Shown: in pieces, positions 1 to 7,261 of the stretch | Position numbering within the stretch: the stretch's first letter is position 1 | How the letters are laid out: each line of letters opens with the position of its first letter | Assembly: GCA_025455775.1 (NCBI GenBank) | Contig: JALOLT010000009.1 | Coordinates: forward strand, 1 to 41,258 | Direction of reading: 5' to 3' | Source: Fimbriimonadaceae bacterium | GTDB taxonomy: Bacteria; Armatimonadota; Fimbriimonadia; Fimbriimonadales; Fimbriimonadaceae | Length of the DNA: 41,258 bases | Made by a program: the position numbers and the translations under genes | Notes under the pieces: generated by a model | Database searches by the model: none | What the model saw: only the letters and a program-made list of their open reading frames with translations | What the model was told of the DNA's origin: nothing

Positions 1-551
1 CCAAGTCCTCCACTGCCAGTTTGGATCGAAACATGTCCTGTTCCGATCGCTGATTTGACCTTGGGAATCAGAGGAAATTGAGGACGTTCACAGGGCTTCC
101 AACTGTTGATCAGGCCAAAATGCTTTTCCACCATATGGATTGATTCTGGGGATGGTGGCACGAGGCGGTTGAAATTTCTTGAAACTGAGTCAGTGGCCCC
201 CCAACTGAGCCGAGTTCTCGCACCACTCAGCCTGAGACAGATGGCTGTTTTCAAATGTCCTTGAAAATCAAATCCAATCTGGGGGCGAAAGGTGCGAACC
301 TTGATCATCGCCCGATAGGTGGCAGAAATGGTCTTCAGGCTTCCGCGTGCCTTGCGCCATTCTGCTCGATCTGTGACGAAGACTTTATTCACCAATTGGT
401 TCGTGTCAACAAGGGGTTCACAAGTATCTTCAATCGCCCAGGCCAACTCCGCATCGGGAAAGGTTTCGCGCAATGCCGTCACTGCGTATGCTGCCATGAC
501 GCAATCACCAATAGCGGAAAAGCGGACGCAGAGGATTCTGGGCGCTATCAC
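1..551 (-). CDS. Glycosyltransferase family 9 (LPS heptosyltransferase-like), C-terminus cut by window edge
   Basis: The reverse strand is open from a GTG at 551 to the left edge, giving 183 codons. The product begins MIAPRILCVRFSAIGDCVM, the classic N-terminus of GT9 ADP-heptose:LPS heptosyltransferases (WaaC/WaaF/WaaQ), where this G-D segment is part of the acceptor-side Rossmann domain. FDFQGHLKTA further on is the usual second conserved stretch. Members transfer L-glycero-D-manno-heptose onto inner-core lipopolysaccharide at the cytoplasmic face of the inner membrane. The GTG overlaps the TGA of the upstream acyltransferase (GTGA), so the two are probably translationally coupled, and the gene closes an lpxK-acyltransferase-GT9 operon. 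The donor-binding C-terminal domain lies outside the window, so WaaC, WaaF and WaaQ cannot be separated. Confidence 0.85.
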   Translation of the reverse strand, partial: MIAPRILCVRFSAIGDCVMAAYAVTALRETFPDAELAWAIEDTCEPLVDTNQLVNKVFVTDRAEWRKARGSLKTISATYRAMIKVRTFRPQIGFDFQGHLKTAICLRLSGARTRLSWGATDSVSRNFNRLVPPSPESIHMVEKHFGLINSWKPCERPQFPLIPKVKSAIGTGHVSIQTGSGGL

Positions 552-1441
552 AAGAGACCTCGCTTCCGCGCTGATCTCCAGCGGTCGTGGAGCCAGAGAT
601 ACTGCTCTGGGTAAAGACGAATTTGGCTCTCCAGCCAGGCGTGATAAGCCAGCATCAGGCCTTCTCCCTTCGTCGAACCAGGAAGGGGTTCGAGAGGGCC
701 AAAGCACTCAAAGCGGTACCGACAATCACCCACATGAATACAGAGCCCGGTTAAGACTGTGCACCCTGACCTTTCGGCCAAGACACCTGGGCCAAGGACG
801 GTACCGGCAGGCTTTCCAAAGAAGGGGATGAAGATTTCATCAGAGTTTTGATCCGCGAGAATGGCGACGAGCTCATTGGCGCGAAGCGCTTTCAGAACTC
901 CTCTTGCGGCATCGCCTCTGGCAATGACGTTAGTGCCTGGCCCTGATCGAACAGAATTGACCATCTGGTTAACATCTCCCTGATTTGCATCTCGTGCAAC
1001 AACCGAAAGGGGATATCCAAGATCACTCAAATGGCGGGAGCTTCTTTCCCAGTGGCCAATATGAGCAGAAAGAATCAAAACACCTTTGCCTTTCGCGAGT
1101 GCTGCTTCAAAGTGTTCCATCCCGACAACCTCAAGCGACTCCGCGATTTCTTCATTCGTTCGGTTCAGGCTCACCAAGAAGTCGGTCGTGCTACGCCCGA
1201 AGTGTTCGAAGGTTCTGCGGCATAGATCAACCCGCTCGGCTTCAGACATTTCTGGGAAGGCGATCGCCAGATTTGCGAGGACTCTTTCGCGGCGCTTTTT
1301 GGCAAGTCGACAGACAAATCGTCCGAGCTTCTCACCCTTATCCTCGACCACTTTGGCTGGCTTTTTTGCGAGCCACTTTTGGCCGAGTCTCATGAGTTGT
1401 CCCGCCAGGCGGTTGAGAAGGACTTTCTTGTTAAAGGCCAC
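548..1441 (-). CDS. Lipid A biosynthesis late acyltransferase (LpxL/HtrB family)
   Basis: A 297-residue protein of the LABLAM-type lysophospholipid acyltransferase family, which adds secondary acyl chains to Kdo2-lipid IVA at the inner membrane. The HxxxxE-type catalytic site is visible as SAHIGHWERSS (near residue 125). ILADQNSDEIFIPFFGKPAG and the C-terminal YPEQYLWLHDRWRSARKR, with its conserved W-x-H-x-R-W, are also typical of the family. The start is GTG at 1441, which overlaps the 3' end of lpxK by 11 nt; the stop overlaps the GTG of the GT9 gene. Length matches the family (about 300 residues). I cannot say whether it is LpxL-, LpxM- or LpxP-like, because the acyl chain ruler is not readable by eye. 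Confidence 0.88.
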   Translation of the reverse strand: MAFNKKVLLNRLAGQLMRLGQKWLAKKPAKVVEDKGEKLGRFVCRLAKKRRERVLANLAIAFPEMSEAERVDLCRRTFEHFGRSTTDFLVSLNRTNEEIAESLEVVGMEHFEAALAKGKGVLILSAHIGHWERSSRHLSDLGYPLSVVARDANQGDVNQMVNSVRSGPGTNVIARGDAARGVLKALRANELVAILADQNSDEIFIPFFGKPAGTVLGPGVLAERSGCTVLTGLCIHVGDCRYRFECFGPLEPLPGSTKGEGLMLAYHAWLESQIRLYPEQYLWLHDRWRSARKRGLL

Positions 1442-2396
1442 TTAACTCTCCTTTCAACCAGTCGGAGAACTCCCTCTCTGGCGTCACCAATACTTCGTAG
1501 TCGGCGATCAGCAGGTTTTTGTCGAGCCAGTCGGAGCGGTTGCGGATCTTCATCCAGTCTTTTGCCGTCACAACAATCGGGAATTGAGTGTTAAGACTTT
1601 CCCACAGGTTACCTGTGACAAGGGGATCGTGATCGGGAAGGAAAGTGTAGTGAGAGACGGTTGCTCCCATTGATTCGAGGGCTGCTTTAACCTTGAGAGG
1701 CTGTCCGAGGGCGCATAGGAGCTGGACTTCGGAGGGAGTCTTGACGGTCTCTCCGGAGGGCGTCGAAAGGGGCAGTTGATGGCTGGTCCAGGCAAAGACT
1801 CCTGGCAAAGTGACCTTGGAGCGTTTTCGGCCTGTCCTTCGCGGCTCGCGGTATGGCCCGGCCGGTAGGCAGAAGCGGTTCTTGCGGTCTGGATCCAGAA
1901 CCAGGCTGATGTGAGGAGCGAGAGGAAGGTGCTGGAATCCGTCATCCATCACGAAGACCGTGTCTGGCCCGAGTTCTGCTGCGATCTCAGCTGCCCGTAC
2001 TCGATCCTTGCCAGCGATAAGGGTGAGTTCTGGATTGCGCCACCGGTACCAGGCTGTTTCGTCTCCGTATTCGGCAGGGTCGATATCGCCAGGTGGGACG
2101 AGAGTTGCGCCTCGCCTGGCACAGGAGCCATAGCCGCTCGTGCTCACGATCACTGGGTATCCGAACGACCGAATCAACTGGGTGAGATGAAAAGTGAAGG
2201 GTGTTTTGCCGACCCCTCCCACCACAAGGTTTCCGACACAGACAGTTCTTGGATGAGGCCTCTTTGCCCTCTTCAATCCCAGATCATAGATCGCCTGATA
2301 GGCAAGCCAGCCCCCGCCGTAGAGCAGGGAGAGTGGCCAAAGAGCCAAAGGAATCGGTCCGTTCGCTTCCCAGCTATCTTCGATTCGCCAAGCCAT
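1431..2396 (-). CDS. lpxK: Tetraacyldisaccharide 4'-kinase
   Basis: LpxK phosphorylates the 4' position of the tetraacyldisaccharide 1-phosphate to give lipid IVA, at the cytoplasmic face of the inner membrane. The P-loop is seen as GNLVVGGVGKTPF (about residues 55-67), followed by the family's STSGYG, DETAWYRWRNPEL and VMDDGFQHLPL segments; the last carries the DDGFQH motif that marks LpxK. Length (321 aa) is normal. It is the first gene of the minus-strand envelope operon and is divergent from mtaB with only 74 bp between the two starts. The start is ATG at 2396; I see no strong ribosome binding site. Confidence 0.93.
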   Translation of the reverse strand: MAWRIEDSWEANGPIPLALWPLSLLYGGGWLAYQAIYDLGLKRAKRPHPRTVCVGNLVVGGVGKTPFTFHLTQLIRSFGYPVIVSTSGYGSCARRGATLVPPGDIDPAEYGDETAWYRWRNPELTLIAGKDRVRAAEIAAELGPDTVFVMDDGFQHLPLAPHISLVLDPDRKNRFCLPAGPYREPRRTGRKRSKVTLPGVFAWTSHQLPLSTPSGETVKTPSEVQLLCALGQPLKVKAALESMGATVSHYTFLPDHDPLVTGNLWESLNTQFPIVVTAKDWMKIRNRSDWLDKNLLIADYEVLVTPEREFSDWLKGELSGL

Positions 2397-2470
2397 CCAA
2401 TTTTCAGTCTGACTTCTCTGGTCTGGTTCCTTCTAGGGCTTTGCGAAAGAAGCTAAAATTCTGAGAGCCA

Positions 2471-3793
2471 ATGCCGTCGGCCGCTTTCACCACGCTCGGT
2501 TGCAAAGTTAACCAGTACGAAACTCAAAAGATCCTCGAGTCTTTTGAGGAAGTCGGCTTTTCCATAGTGCCCTTTGATGAAAAAGCGGACGTTTACGTGA
2601 TCAACACCTGCTCCGTGACGAGTCAGGCAGAGAGCAAGAGTCGATACGCTGTGCGAAAGGCAGGGAGGAGCAACCCAGAGGCAAAGGTTGTGGTGACAGG
2701 CTGCGCGACCCAAATGAGTTTGAATAAAGCCGAGGAGATGGAGGGGGCGAATGTTGTCGTGCCGAACCCAGAAAAGCTCCAGGCCAGGGAGTACCTCTTT
2801 CGCGCCTATCCGGAGTTAGCCCGATTGGTAGAGGAGGATCCAGCCCCGGTGCGTGAATCAAAGCCAGCTGGACGCACAAGGGCGACTCTAAAAATTCAAG
2901 ATGGGTGCAGTGTTTTTTGCAGTTATTGCTCCATTCCCTACACTAGGCCAGGAATGGTCAGTCGCCCTTGGCGGGAAGTTTTAGCAGAGGCTCAGAAAAT
3001 GGTAGAGATGGGCTACCAAGAGGCGATATTGACAGGGGTTCTGATCGGAGCCTATGGCCCAGAGACAGGATCAGAGGGGTTGGGGTTCGAGGAGTTGGTG
3101 ACTTTGCTGGCGAAGGAGTCAGGGTTGCACCGCTTGAGAATTTCCTCCATCGAGATGCACCAGGTGACGGATCAGATCATCCGCCTCGCTCAGGAGGGGA
3201 TTGTGGTTCCTCATTTCCACATTCCTCTGCAAAGTGGAGACAGTGGGGTGTTAAAGGACATGAACCGCCGTTACGACCAAGCGATGTACTTGGAACTCTG
3301 CCAGAAGGTTCAGTCCGAAATCCCGGATGTGACCCTCACGACTGACATCATGGTTGGCTTCCCAACCGAGTCTAAAGAGAGGTTTGAGAGCAGCGTGAAG
3401 GTTTGTGAGACGGTTGGATTTCTAAAGGGTCACATCTTCCGGTTTAGCCCTCGGTTTGGGACTCCTGCGGATCAGTGGGGCGATCCTGTGACCCCCCAGG
3501 CGAAGCAGGAGCGAGCGGCACGCCTTACTGAGATCACGACTCGGACTGGCAAGGAAGTGGTGAGGCGTTTCCTGGGTAGAACCCTAAAAGTTTTGGTGGA
3601 GAGTCGGCCTGGGAAAGACGGCCTTTGGGAAGGGACGACCGACAACTGGATCACGGTCAAGCTGTCTGGCCCTTCGACTTTAGCGAGGACTTTGACTTGG
3701 GTTCGGCTTGATGAGGAAAAGGATGGGGTTGCCTACGGGGAACTCGCCACAGAGCCGCGACCAGGTCTCACTCCCTTAACTGTTTCTGGTTAG
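2471..3793 (+). CDS. mtaB: tRNA (N6-threonylcarbamoyladenosine37-C2) methylthiotransferase
   Basis: A 440-residue radical-SAM methylthiotransferase that converts t6A37 to ms2t6A37 in tRNAs reading ANN codons. The N-terminal MTTase domain holds the three cluster cysteines: C11 in TTLGCKVNQYE, C47 in INTCSVT and C78 in TGCATQ. The radical-SAM CxxxCxxC motif is at C146, C150 and C153 (GCSVFCSYCSIPYTRPG). A C-terminal TRAM-like segment starts near residue 355. GCKVNQYE and the missing MiaB/RimO signatures favour MtaB over its paralogues. A TAAAAT box ends 11 nt before the ATG; GAGAG just upstream is a weak ribosome binding site. A second family member, rimO, lies about 10 kb downstream. Confidence 0.93.
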   Translation: MPSAAFTTLGCKVNQYETQKILESFEEVGFSIVPFDEKADVYVINTCSVTSQAESKSRYAVRKAGRSNPEAKVVVTGCATQMSLNKAEEMEGANVVVPNPEKLQAREYLFRAYPELARLVEEDPAPVRESKPAGRTRATLKIQDGCSVFCSYCSIPYTRPGMVSRPWREVLAEAQKMVEMGYQEAILTGVLIGAYGPETGSEGLGFEELVTLLAKESGLHRLRISSIEMHQVTDQIIRLAQEGIVVPHFHIPLQSGDSGVLKDMNRRYDQAMYLELCQKVQSEIPDVTLTTDIMVGFPTESKERFESSVKVCETVGFLKGHIFRFSPRFGTPADQWGDPVTPQAKQERAARLTEITTRTGKEVVRRFLGRTLKVLVESRPGKDGLWEGTTDNWITVKLSGPSTLARTLTWVRLDEEKDGVAYGELATEPRPGLTPLTVSG

Positions 3794-4200
3794 TGAGCAG
3801 GGAATTTTGTGCGGTTCGCACCGCCGGGCCCGCGGCCAGACCCGACCGGTTCCCAGCTTGGGCTGTTCCGCTCCAAACGCTCGTCCGGTCCGCCCCCGGG
3901 CGGTGCGATCTGCTTGTTAAGGTTTGGGGGAACCAGGCAAGCTGGCAAGATCTCATGGCCTCGAGAGGTGTCGAGCTCAAGTCGCCCTTTTGGCAATGTT
4001 GTCCTGGCCACCGCACTGAGAAGATGCTCGGTTCGCCGGATGGACTGGAGCTGGTCGATCTGGCGGCGAAGGATCAGAACCAGCTTGTCGCCTTGCCAAT
4101 AGGTCCGGATGTAATTCGACTCTGGCAGAGCCTGACGCACTGGTTCCAAGCTGATCTCAAGCTGGTTGTTCCAAAGGCCTTCGACTTTCTACTTAAGTGA
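3793..4200 (+). CDS. Hypothetical protein, doubtful (strand uncertain)
   Basis: An open frame of 135 codons starts at a GTG that overlaps the mtaB stop (TAGTG) and could be translationally coupled. I do not recognise the product. Residues 9-38 are translated from the GC-rich palindrome at 3817-3907 and look like low-complexity filler. From residue 39 on, the frame favours G at first codon positions and reads like a small globular protein. The opposite strand is also open (stop at 3790, possible TTG start at 4149, open back to 4188) and gives an equally plausible beta-rich peptide (for example SNYIRTYWQGDKLVLILRRQ). At most one is likely real. Without homologues I slightly prefer the plus strand. 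Confidence 0.35.
   Translation: MSREFCAVRTAGPAARPDRFPAWAVPLQTLVRSAPGRCDLLVKVWGNQASWQDLMASRGVELKSPFWQCCPGHRTEKMLGSPDGLELVDLAAKDQNQLVALPIGPDVIRLWQSLTHWFQADLKLVVPKAFDFLLK
3817..3907 (-). repeat. GC-rich palindromic element, copy F (diverged, longer member)
   Basis: Outer arms CGCACCGCC (3817-3825) and GGCGGTGCG (3899-3907) pair perfectly. GACCGG (3844-3849) and CCGGTC (3885-3890) form an inner stem. Read on the minus strand, the 3' half (GGGTCTGGCCGCGGGCCC, then GGCGG) matches the 3' half of copy C (GGGTTTGGCATCGGGCCCC, then GGCGG), and the 5' half carries the family's GGGGGCGGA. It is about 20 bp longer in the terminal arm than the other copies, so membership is probable rather than certain. 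Confidence 0.5.
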
Positions 4201-4296
4201 TTCTTCCTTTTCGAAGATTGGTGAGGAAAGCAGCTCCTACAACAGGCTGGGCAAACTCAAATCCTGGGCTCGTTTTGAGGAGATCGAGGTGAAGGT

Positions 4297-5109
4297 TTAG
4301 CGGTTGCGCCCAGGGATGTCATCCCGCCTGGCAGCGACCAAGAGGCGAAGCCAGGAGCCCTTGCGGAGGTCGTCGGTGGCGATGCCCCGGTTGTTGCTTG
4401 AACTGTGGATGAAGTAAGCCCCGCCATCGGCGAAGTAGCCCAAGAAGATGCCTGTGTGACCGATCATGTTGCGGCGTCGTTCCCAAAAGTAGAGGCGGTC
4501 GCCAGGCTGGAGGTGTTCGAGTCGTTCGACGGGCCTCCCGACCCTCGCCTGTTCGGCGGCAGTACGAGGCAGGTTCACCCCGATCATGCGGAACATTTGC
4601 TGAACAAAGGCAGAGCAGTCAATTCCGCGCCAAAGATTGTTACCGCCCCACTTATAGGGCGTGCCGATGTACTCGAAGGATCGCTCAATCATCGCCCGGA
4701 TGGCAGCGTCTTCGCTGATGGTGGCTGAAACCCCGCTCGCTCCCCGGCTGGCCGTGCTGGTGGCTCCGCGCGCGTTTCGGTCGGCAGGAGCAGCAGCGTT
4801 GGAATTATTCGCTGTGACTTCGTAAGGCAAGATGTCGATCGCACTGGCCTTGACAAAGCCCTTACTCCCGTCGGACATCACGACTTGGAGCCATCCTTCA
4901 GTTTGGGACGGATTGACGACCAAATACTGGCCCATTTGAGCCGAGGACAAAGTTGTTGCCCTGGTGCTTGCTGTTCGGTGAATCTTCACTGACTCTTTGA
5001 CTTGGCCAAGTTTGCCAAGGACTTTTTTGGCAGGCTCAGCCACAGCGACACTCAAAAGAGCGACGCAACAGAGGGCAATCACGCCCAATTGTCTCAAGAG
5101 TCTCATCAT
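4297..5109 (-). CDS. Secreted NlpC/P60 cysteine peptidase with SH3b domain
   Basis: A 270-residue exported protein. Residues 1-24 form a signal peptide (RLLRQLGVIALCCVALLSVAVA), residues about 33-95 a bacterial SH3 domain, and 97-130 a Ser/Ala/Asn linker. The NlpC/P60 domain spans about 135-265. The catalytic triad is visible as C165 (GIDCSAFVQQ), H218 (IGHTGIF) and H235 (YFIHSSS). These enzymes cut D-Glu-meso-DAP stem peptides of murein in the periplasm. It sits 53 nt downstream of purQ and may be co-transcribed with purSQ, although its role is unrelated. Murein peptide hydrolysis links loosely to dapB and the epimerase gene elsewhere in the window. Confidence 0.88.
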   Translation of the reverse strand: MMRLLRQLGVIALCCVALLSVAVAEPAKKVLGKLGQVKESVKIHRTASTRATTLSSAQMGQYLVVNPSQTEGWLQVVMSDGSKGFVKASAIDILPYEVTANNSNAAAPADRNARGATSTASRGASGVSATISEDAAIRAMIERSFEYIGTPYKWGGNNLWRGIDCSAFVQQMFRMIGVNLPRTAAEQARVGRPVERLEHLQPGDRLYFWERRRNMIGHTGIFLGYFADGGAYFIHSSSNNRGIATDDLRKGSWLRLLVAARRDDIPGRNR

Positions 5110-5162
5110 GCTGCTAATTTGATCTTTGGACGATACAGGCCAATGCTGGAGTGCGATCGAGT

Positions 5163-5852
5163 CTAAACCTTGGAGAGAGCCAATTGGAAAGCCCCAAGAA
5201 TCGTTCGACCGTCCACCCCTCCCAGGAGAGCTTTCGTCGCTCGCTCCGGGTGAGGCATCAAGCCAAGCACGTTCCCATTTTGGCTCAATATACCAGCGAT
5301 AGACTCCACGGAGCCATTGATATTGGAATCGCTGGTAAGGTTACCAGCCCCATCGCAATAGCGAAAGGCAACCAAACCCTCGCCGTTGAGCCGCTTGAGA
5401 GTTTCGTCGTCGGCAATGTAGCGACCTTCGCCGTGGGCGATCGGAAGGCTGATCACGTCAGGGACATTTGCCAAGAAAGGCCCATGGCTCGACTCGCGAC
5501 GGAGATAGACGTCTTGGCAAATGAACTTTTGTTGTTCGTTCAGAAGAAGGGCCCCTGGCAGGAGGTGAGTCTCGCACAGAACCTGAAAACCATTGCAGGC
5601 TCCGATGACGAGCTTGCCCTCGCTGGCAAAGCGCCGGACTTCTTGCATGATGGTTGATTGGGCTGCCATTGCCCCACAGCGTAAGTAGTCGCCATAGCTG
5701 AATCCACCTGGCAGGAAGACTCCTTCGTAGCCAGAAAGGGAATTGTCCTGGTGCCAAACGTATTCGGCAGAAACGCCGAGATCATCGTTCAGCGAGTGAA
5801 AAGCGTCTTGGTCGCAGTTGCTCCCAGGAAAGCGAATGACGGCGACTTTCAT
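5163..5852 (-). CDS. purQ: Phosphoribosylformylglycinamidine synthase, glutaminase subunit
   Basis: PurQ supplies ammonia from glutamine to PurL for the fourth step of de novo purine synthesis (FGAR to FGAM). The class I glutamine amidotransferase triad is seen as C86 (GACNGFQ), H201 and E203 (PHPERA). The oxyanion region PGGFSYGDYLRCGA is typical. Length is 229 aa, the small-subunit form that works with a separate PurS. Its ATG overlaps the purS stop by 4 nt (ATGA), so the two are coupled. purL is not in the window; purM and purN lie some 16 kb away. Confidence 0.96.
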   Translation of the reverse strand: MKVAVIRFPGSNCDQDAFHSLNDDLGVSAEYVWHQDNSLSGYEGVFLPGGFSYGDYLRCGAMAAQSTIMQEVRRFASEGKLVIGACNGFQVLCETHLLPGALLLNEQQKFICQDVYLRRESSHGPFLANVPDVISLPIAHGEGRYIADDETLKRLNGEGLVAFRYCDGAGNLTSDSNINGSVESIAGILSQNGNVLGLMPHPERATKALLGGVDGRTILGAFQLALSKV

Positions 5853-6082
5853 TCCGCAACCTCGATCCGATAATCTTCGATAACCGGGTTGGCCAGAAGT
5901 TTGTCACACATTGCCTTAACTCTGGCTTCGTCGTATTCTTGTAGTTTCAGGGTGACGGTCTTGCCGATTCTCGCTTCTTCGACTTCTCCGAACTCGAGCT
6001 TTTGCAGGGACTGAGCTACTGTCCGGCCAGCGGAATCGAGCAGGGAGGGCTTGAGCGATACATGCACACAGACAGTGACCAT
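5849..6082 (-). CDS. purS: Phosphoribosylformylglycinamidine synthase subunit PurS
   Basis: A 77-residue protein with the PurS pattern: a beta strand start (VTVCVHVSLKPSLLDSAGRTV), the central LEFGEVEEARIGKTVTL and a C-terminal ANPVIEDYRIEV. PurS bridges PurQ and small PurL in the FGAM synthase complex. It is the first gene of the purS-purQ(-NlpC) unit and follows the terminator of the WD40 gene. There is no clear ribosome binding site; a CAGAAT box ends 6 nt before the ATG, which fits a leaderless transcript. Confidence 0.93.
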   Translation of the reverse strand: MVTVCVHVSLKPSLLDSAGRTVAQSLQKLEFGEVEEARIGKTVTLKLQEYDEARVKAMCDKLLANPVIEDYRIEVAE

Positions 6083-6104
6083 GCCGCTATTCTGGCAGAA
6101 CTTG

Positions 6105-6143
6105 GAACAAAAGAAGGGCTAGGGTCATAAGACGCCTAGCCCT
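6105..6143 (-). terminator. Rho-independent terminator of the WD40 gene
   Basis: AGGGCTAGG (6115-6123) and CCTAGCCCT (6135-6143) form a perfect 9-bp stem with an 11-nt loop. Read on the minus strand the stem is followed by TCTTTTGTT. It lies about 30 nt past the WD40 stop and before the purS start, so it separates the two minus-strand transcripts. Confidence 0.8.
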
Positions 6144-6174
6144 CACTGAGATCGTCGAAATCGATCCTGCTTGG

Positions 6175-7116
6175 TTAGCGAGTCGGAACGCTGTAGACGC
6201 GGAGGTCGTCGGCAGAACTTGCCGTAATTAAGTAGCGTCCATCGCCGGTGAAGGCGACAGGGCAGTTGACCGGCGACATGTTTTGCAAAACGGCGATCTG
6301 CCTCATGTTGGTCAGGTTCCAAACGCGGACTGTGCCGTCCACGCTTGCACTGGCTCCGATGGTGCCTGCATTGTTGATCGCAACGGTCATAACCCAGCTC
6401 TCGTGGCCTTTGAGGGTGCCGATCATCCTGCGCTGGGGAACACTGTAGACGTAAACGTTGCCATCCCGTCCCGCAATCAGGGCTCGCCCGGCTGGGTTGA
6501 CCGCGATGTTGTTCGCCCCTTCGCTTCCAGGGATATCCCACATCGCAATTTGTTTACCACCGGAATAGATGCGGAGGCCGTCGGCAAGGGTTCCCGTGAT
6601 GAGGGCTCCCGAGCTGGTGTAACCGATGCCGAAGAAGTTAGCGTTATTGCCGAGTTGTTCCCGGATCGGATTGCCGCCAGTGACGTTCCAGAAGAGAATT
6701 TTGTCGTCCTTGCCGACGCTCGCGATATTCCTTCCGTTTGGGGTGAAAGCGAGGGCATGGATGCCGCGAGCGTGGCCTTTGGCGCGAGGAAAATCGAGGA
6801 CTTTGCGACCCCCGACTTCCCACAGAGAGATCCTGCCCAAATCGTCTCCCGAGACGATCCGTCTGCCATCGCGAGAAAAGGCGAGAGCATAGACCGCCAA
6901 GGTGTGCCCGGTTAGGGTCGAGACGCTTTGCCCAGTTCTTGCGTCCGAGACTCTGATCGACCCTTGCTCAGTTCCGACGGCAAACCGCGAGCCTGGTCCT
7001 CCTGCGACAGCGGCAACGCGCAGTCCCCGAACTTCGCGCACAAGCGTGACGCTCGACTGCTGAGGGGCAAGAGTGGTGACGGCAGCGGCAGTTAAGATGA
7101 TCGTTGAGGTCAGCAT
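6175..7116 (-). CDS. Exported WD40-repeat beta-propeller protein
   Basis: A 313-residue protein. An N-terminal hydrophobic segment (STIILTAAAVTTLA) looks like a short signal peptide, so the propeller is probably extracytoplasmic. At least five WD40-type repeats are readable, with strand ends such as GSIRVSD, GRISLWEV, DKILFWNV, NVYVYSV and GTVRVWNL, preceded by GH dipeptides in the better repeats (TGHTLAV, KGHESWV). These propellers are protein-binding platforms; no enzymatic site is evident and the partner is unknown. The gene has its own terminator and is preceded by an unusual hairpin at 7124-7163 containing the likely ribosome binding site. It is monocistronic or follows the lipoprotein gene at 7262. 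Confidence 0.82.
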   Translation of the reverse strand: MLTSTIILTAAAVTTLAPQQSSVTLVREVRGLRVAAVAGGPGSRFAVGTEQGSIRVSDARTGQSVSTLTGHTLAVYALAFSRDGRRIVSGDDLGRISLWEVGGRKVLDFPRAKGHARGIHALAFTPNGRNIASVGKDDKILFWNVTGGNPIREQLGNNANFFGIGYTSSGALITGTLADGLRIYSGGKQIAMWDIPGSEGANNIAVNPAGRALIAGRDGNVYVYSVPQRRMIGTLKGHESWVMTVAINNAGTIGASASVDGTVRVWNLTNMRQIAVLQNMSPVNCPVAFTGDGRYLITASSADDLRVYSVPTR

Positions 7117-7123
7117 GGTCGTG

Positions 7124-7163
7124 AATTCTCCAGGGGTTTATACGGTTCAAACCCCCGAGAATT
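7124..7163 (-). promoter_or_regulatory. Inverted repeat in the WD40 gene leader, covering the GGAG ribosome binding site
   Basis: AATTCTC (7124-7130) pairs with GAGAATT (7157-7163) and GGGGTTT (7133-7139) with AAACCCC (7149-7155), giving a 14-bp interrupted stem. On the minus strand the 3' arm contains GGAG, about 12 nt before the WD40 ATG, and the loop region contains TATAAA. It could be an operator around the promoter or an mRNA fold that hides the ribosome binding site. Confidence 0.45.
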
Positions 7164-7261
7164 ACGCTTAAAAAGTCCGTACTGGCTGGAGATTGCTCTT
7201 GCTGGGTCTCTTGGGAAGCTGTCGCGCTTGCCAACCTTCAGGTTAATCGGCAAGCGGGATT

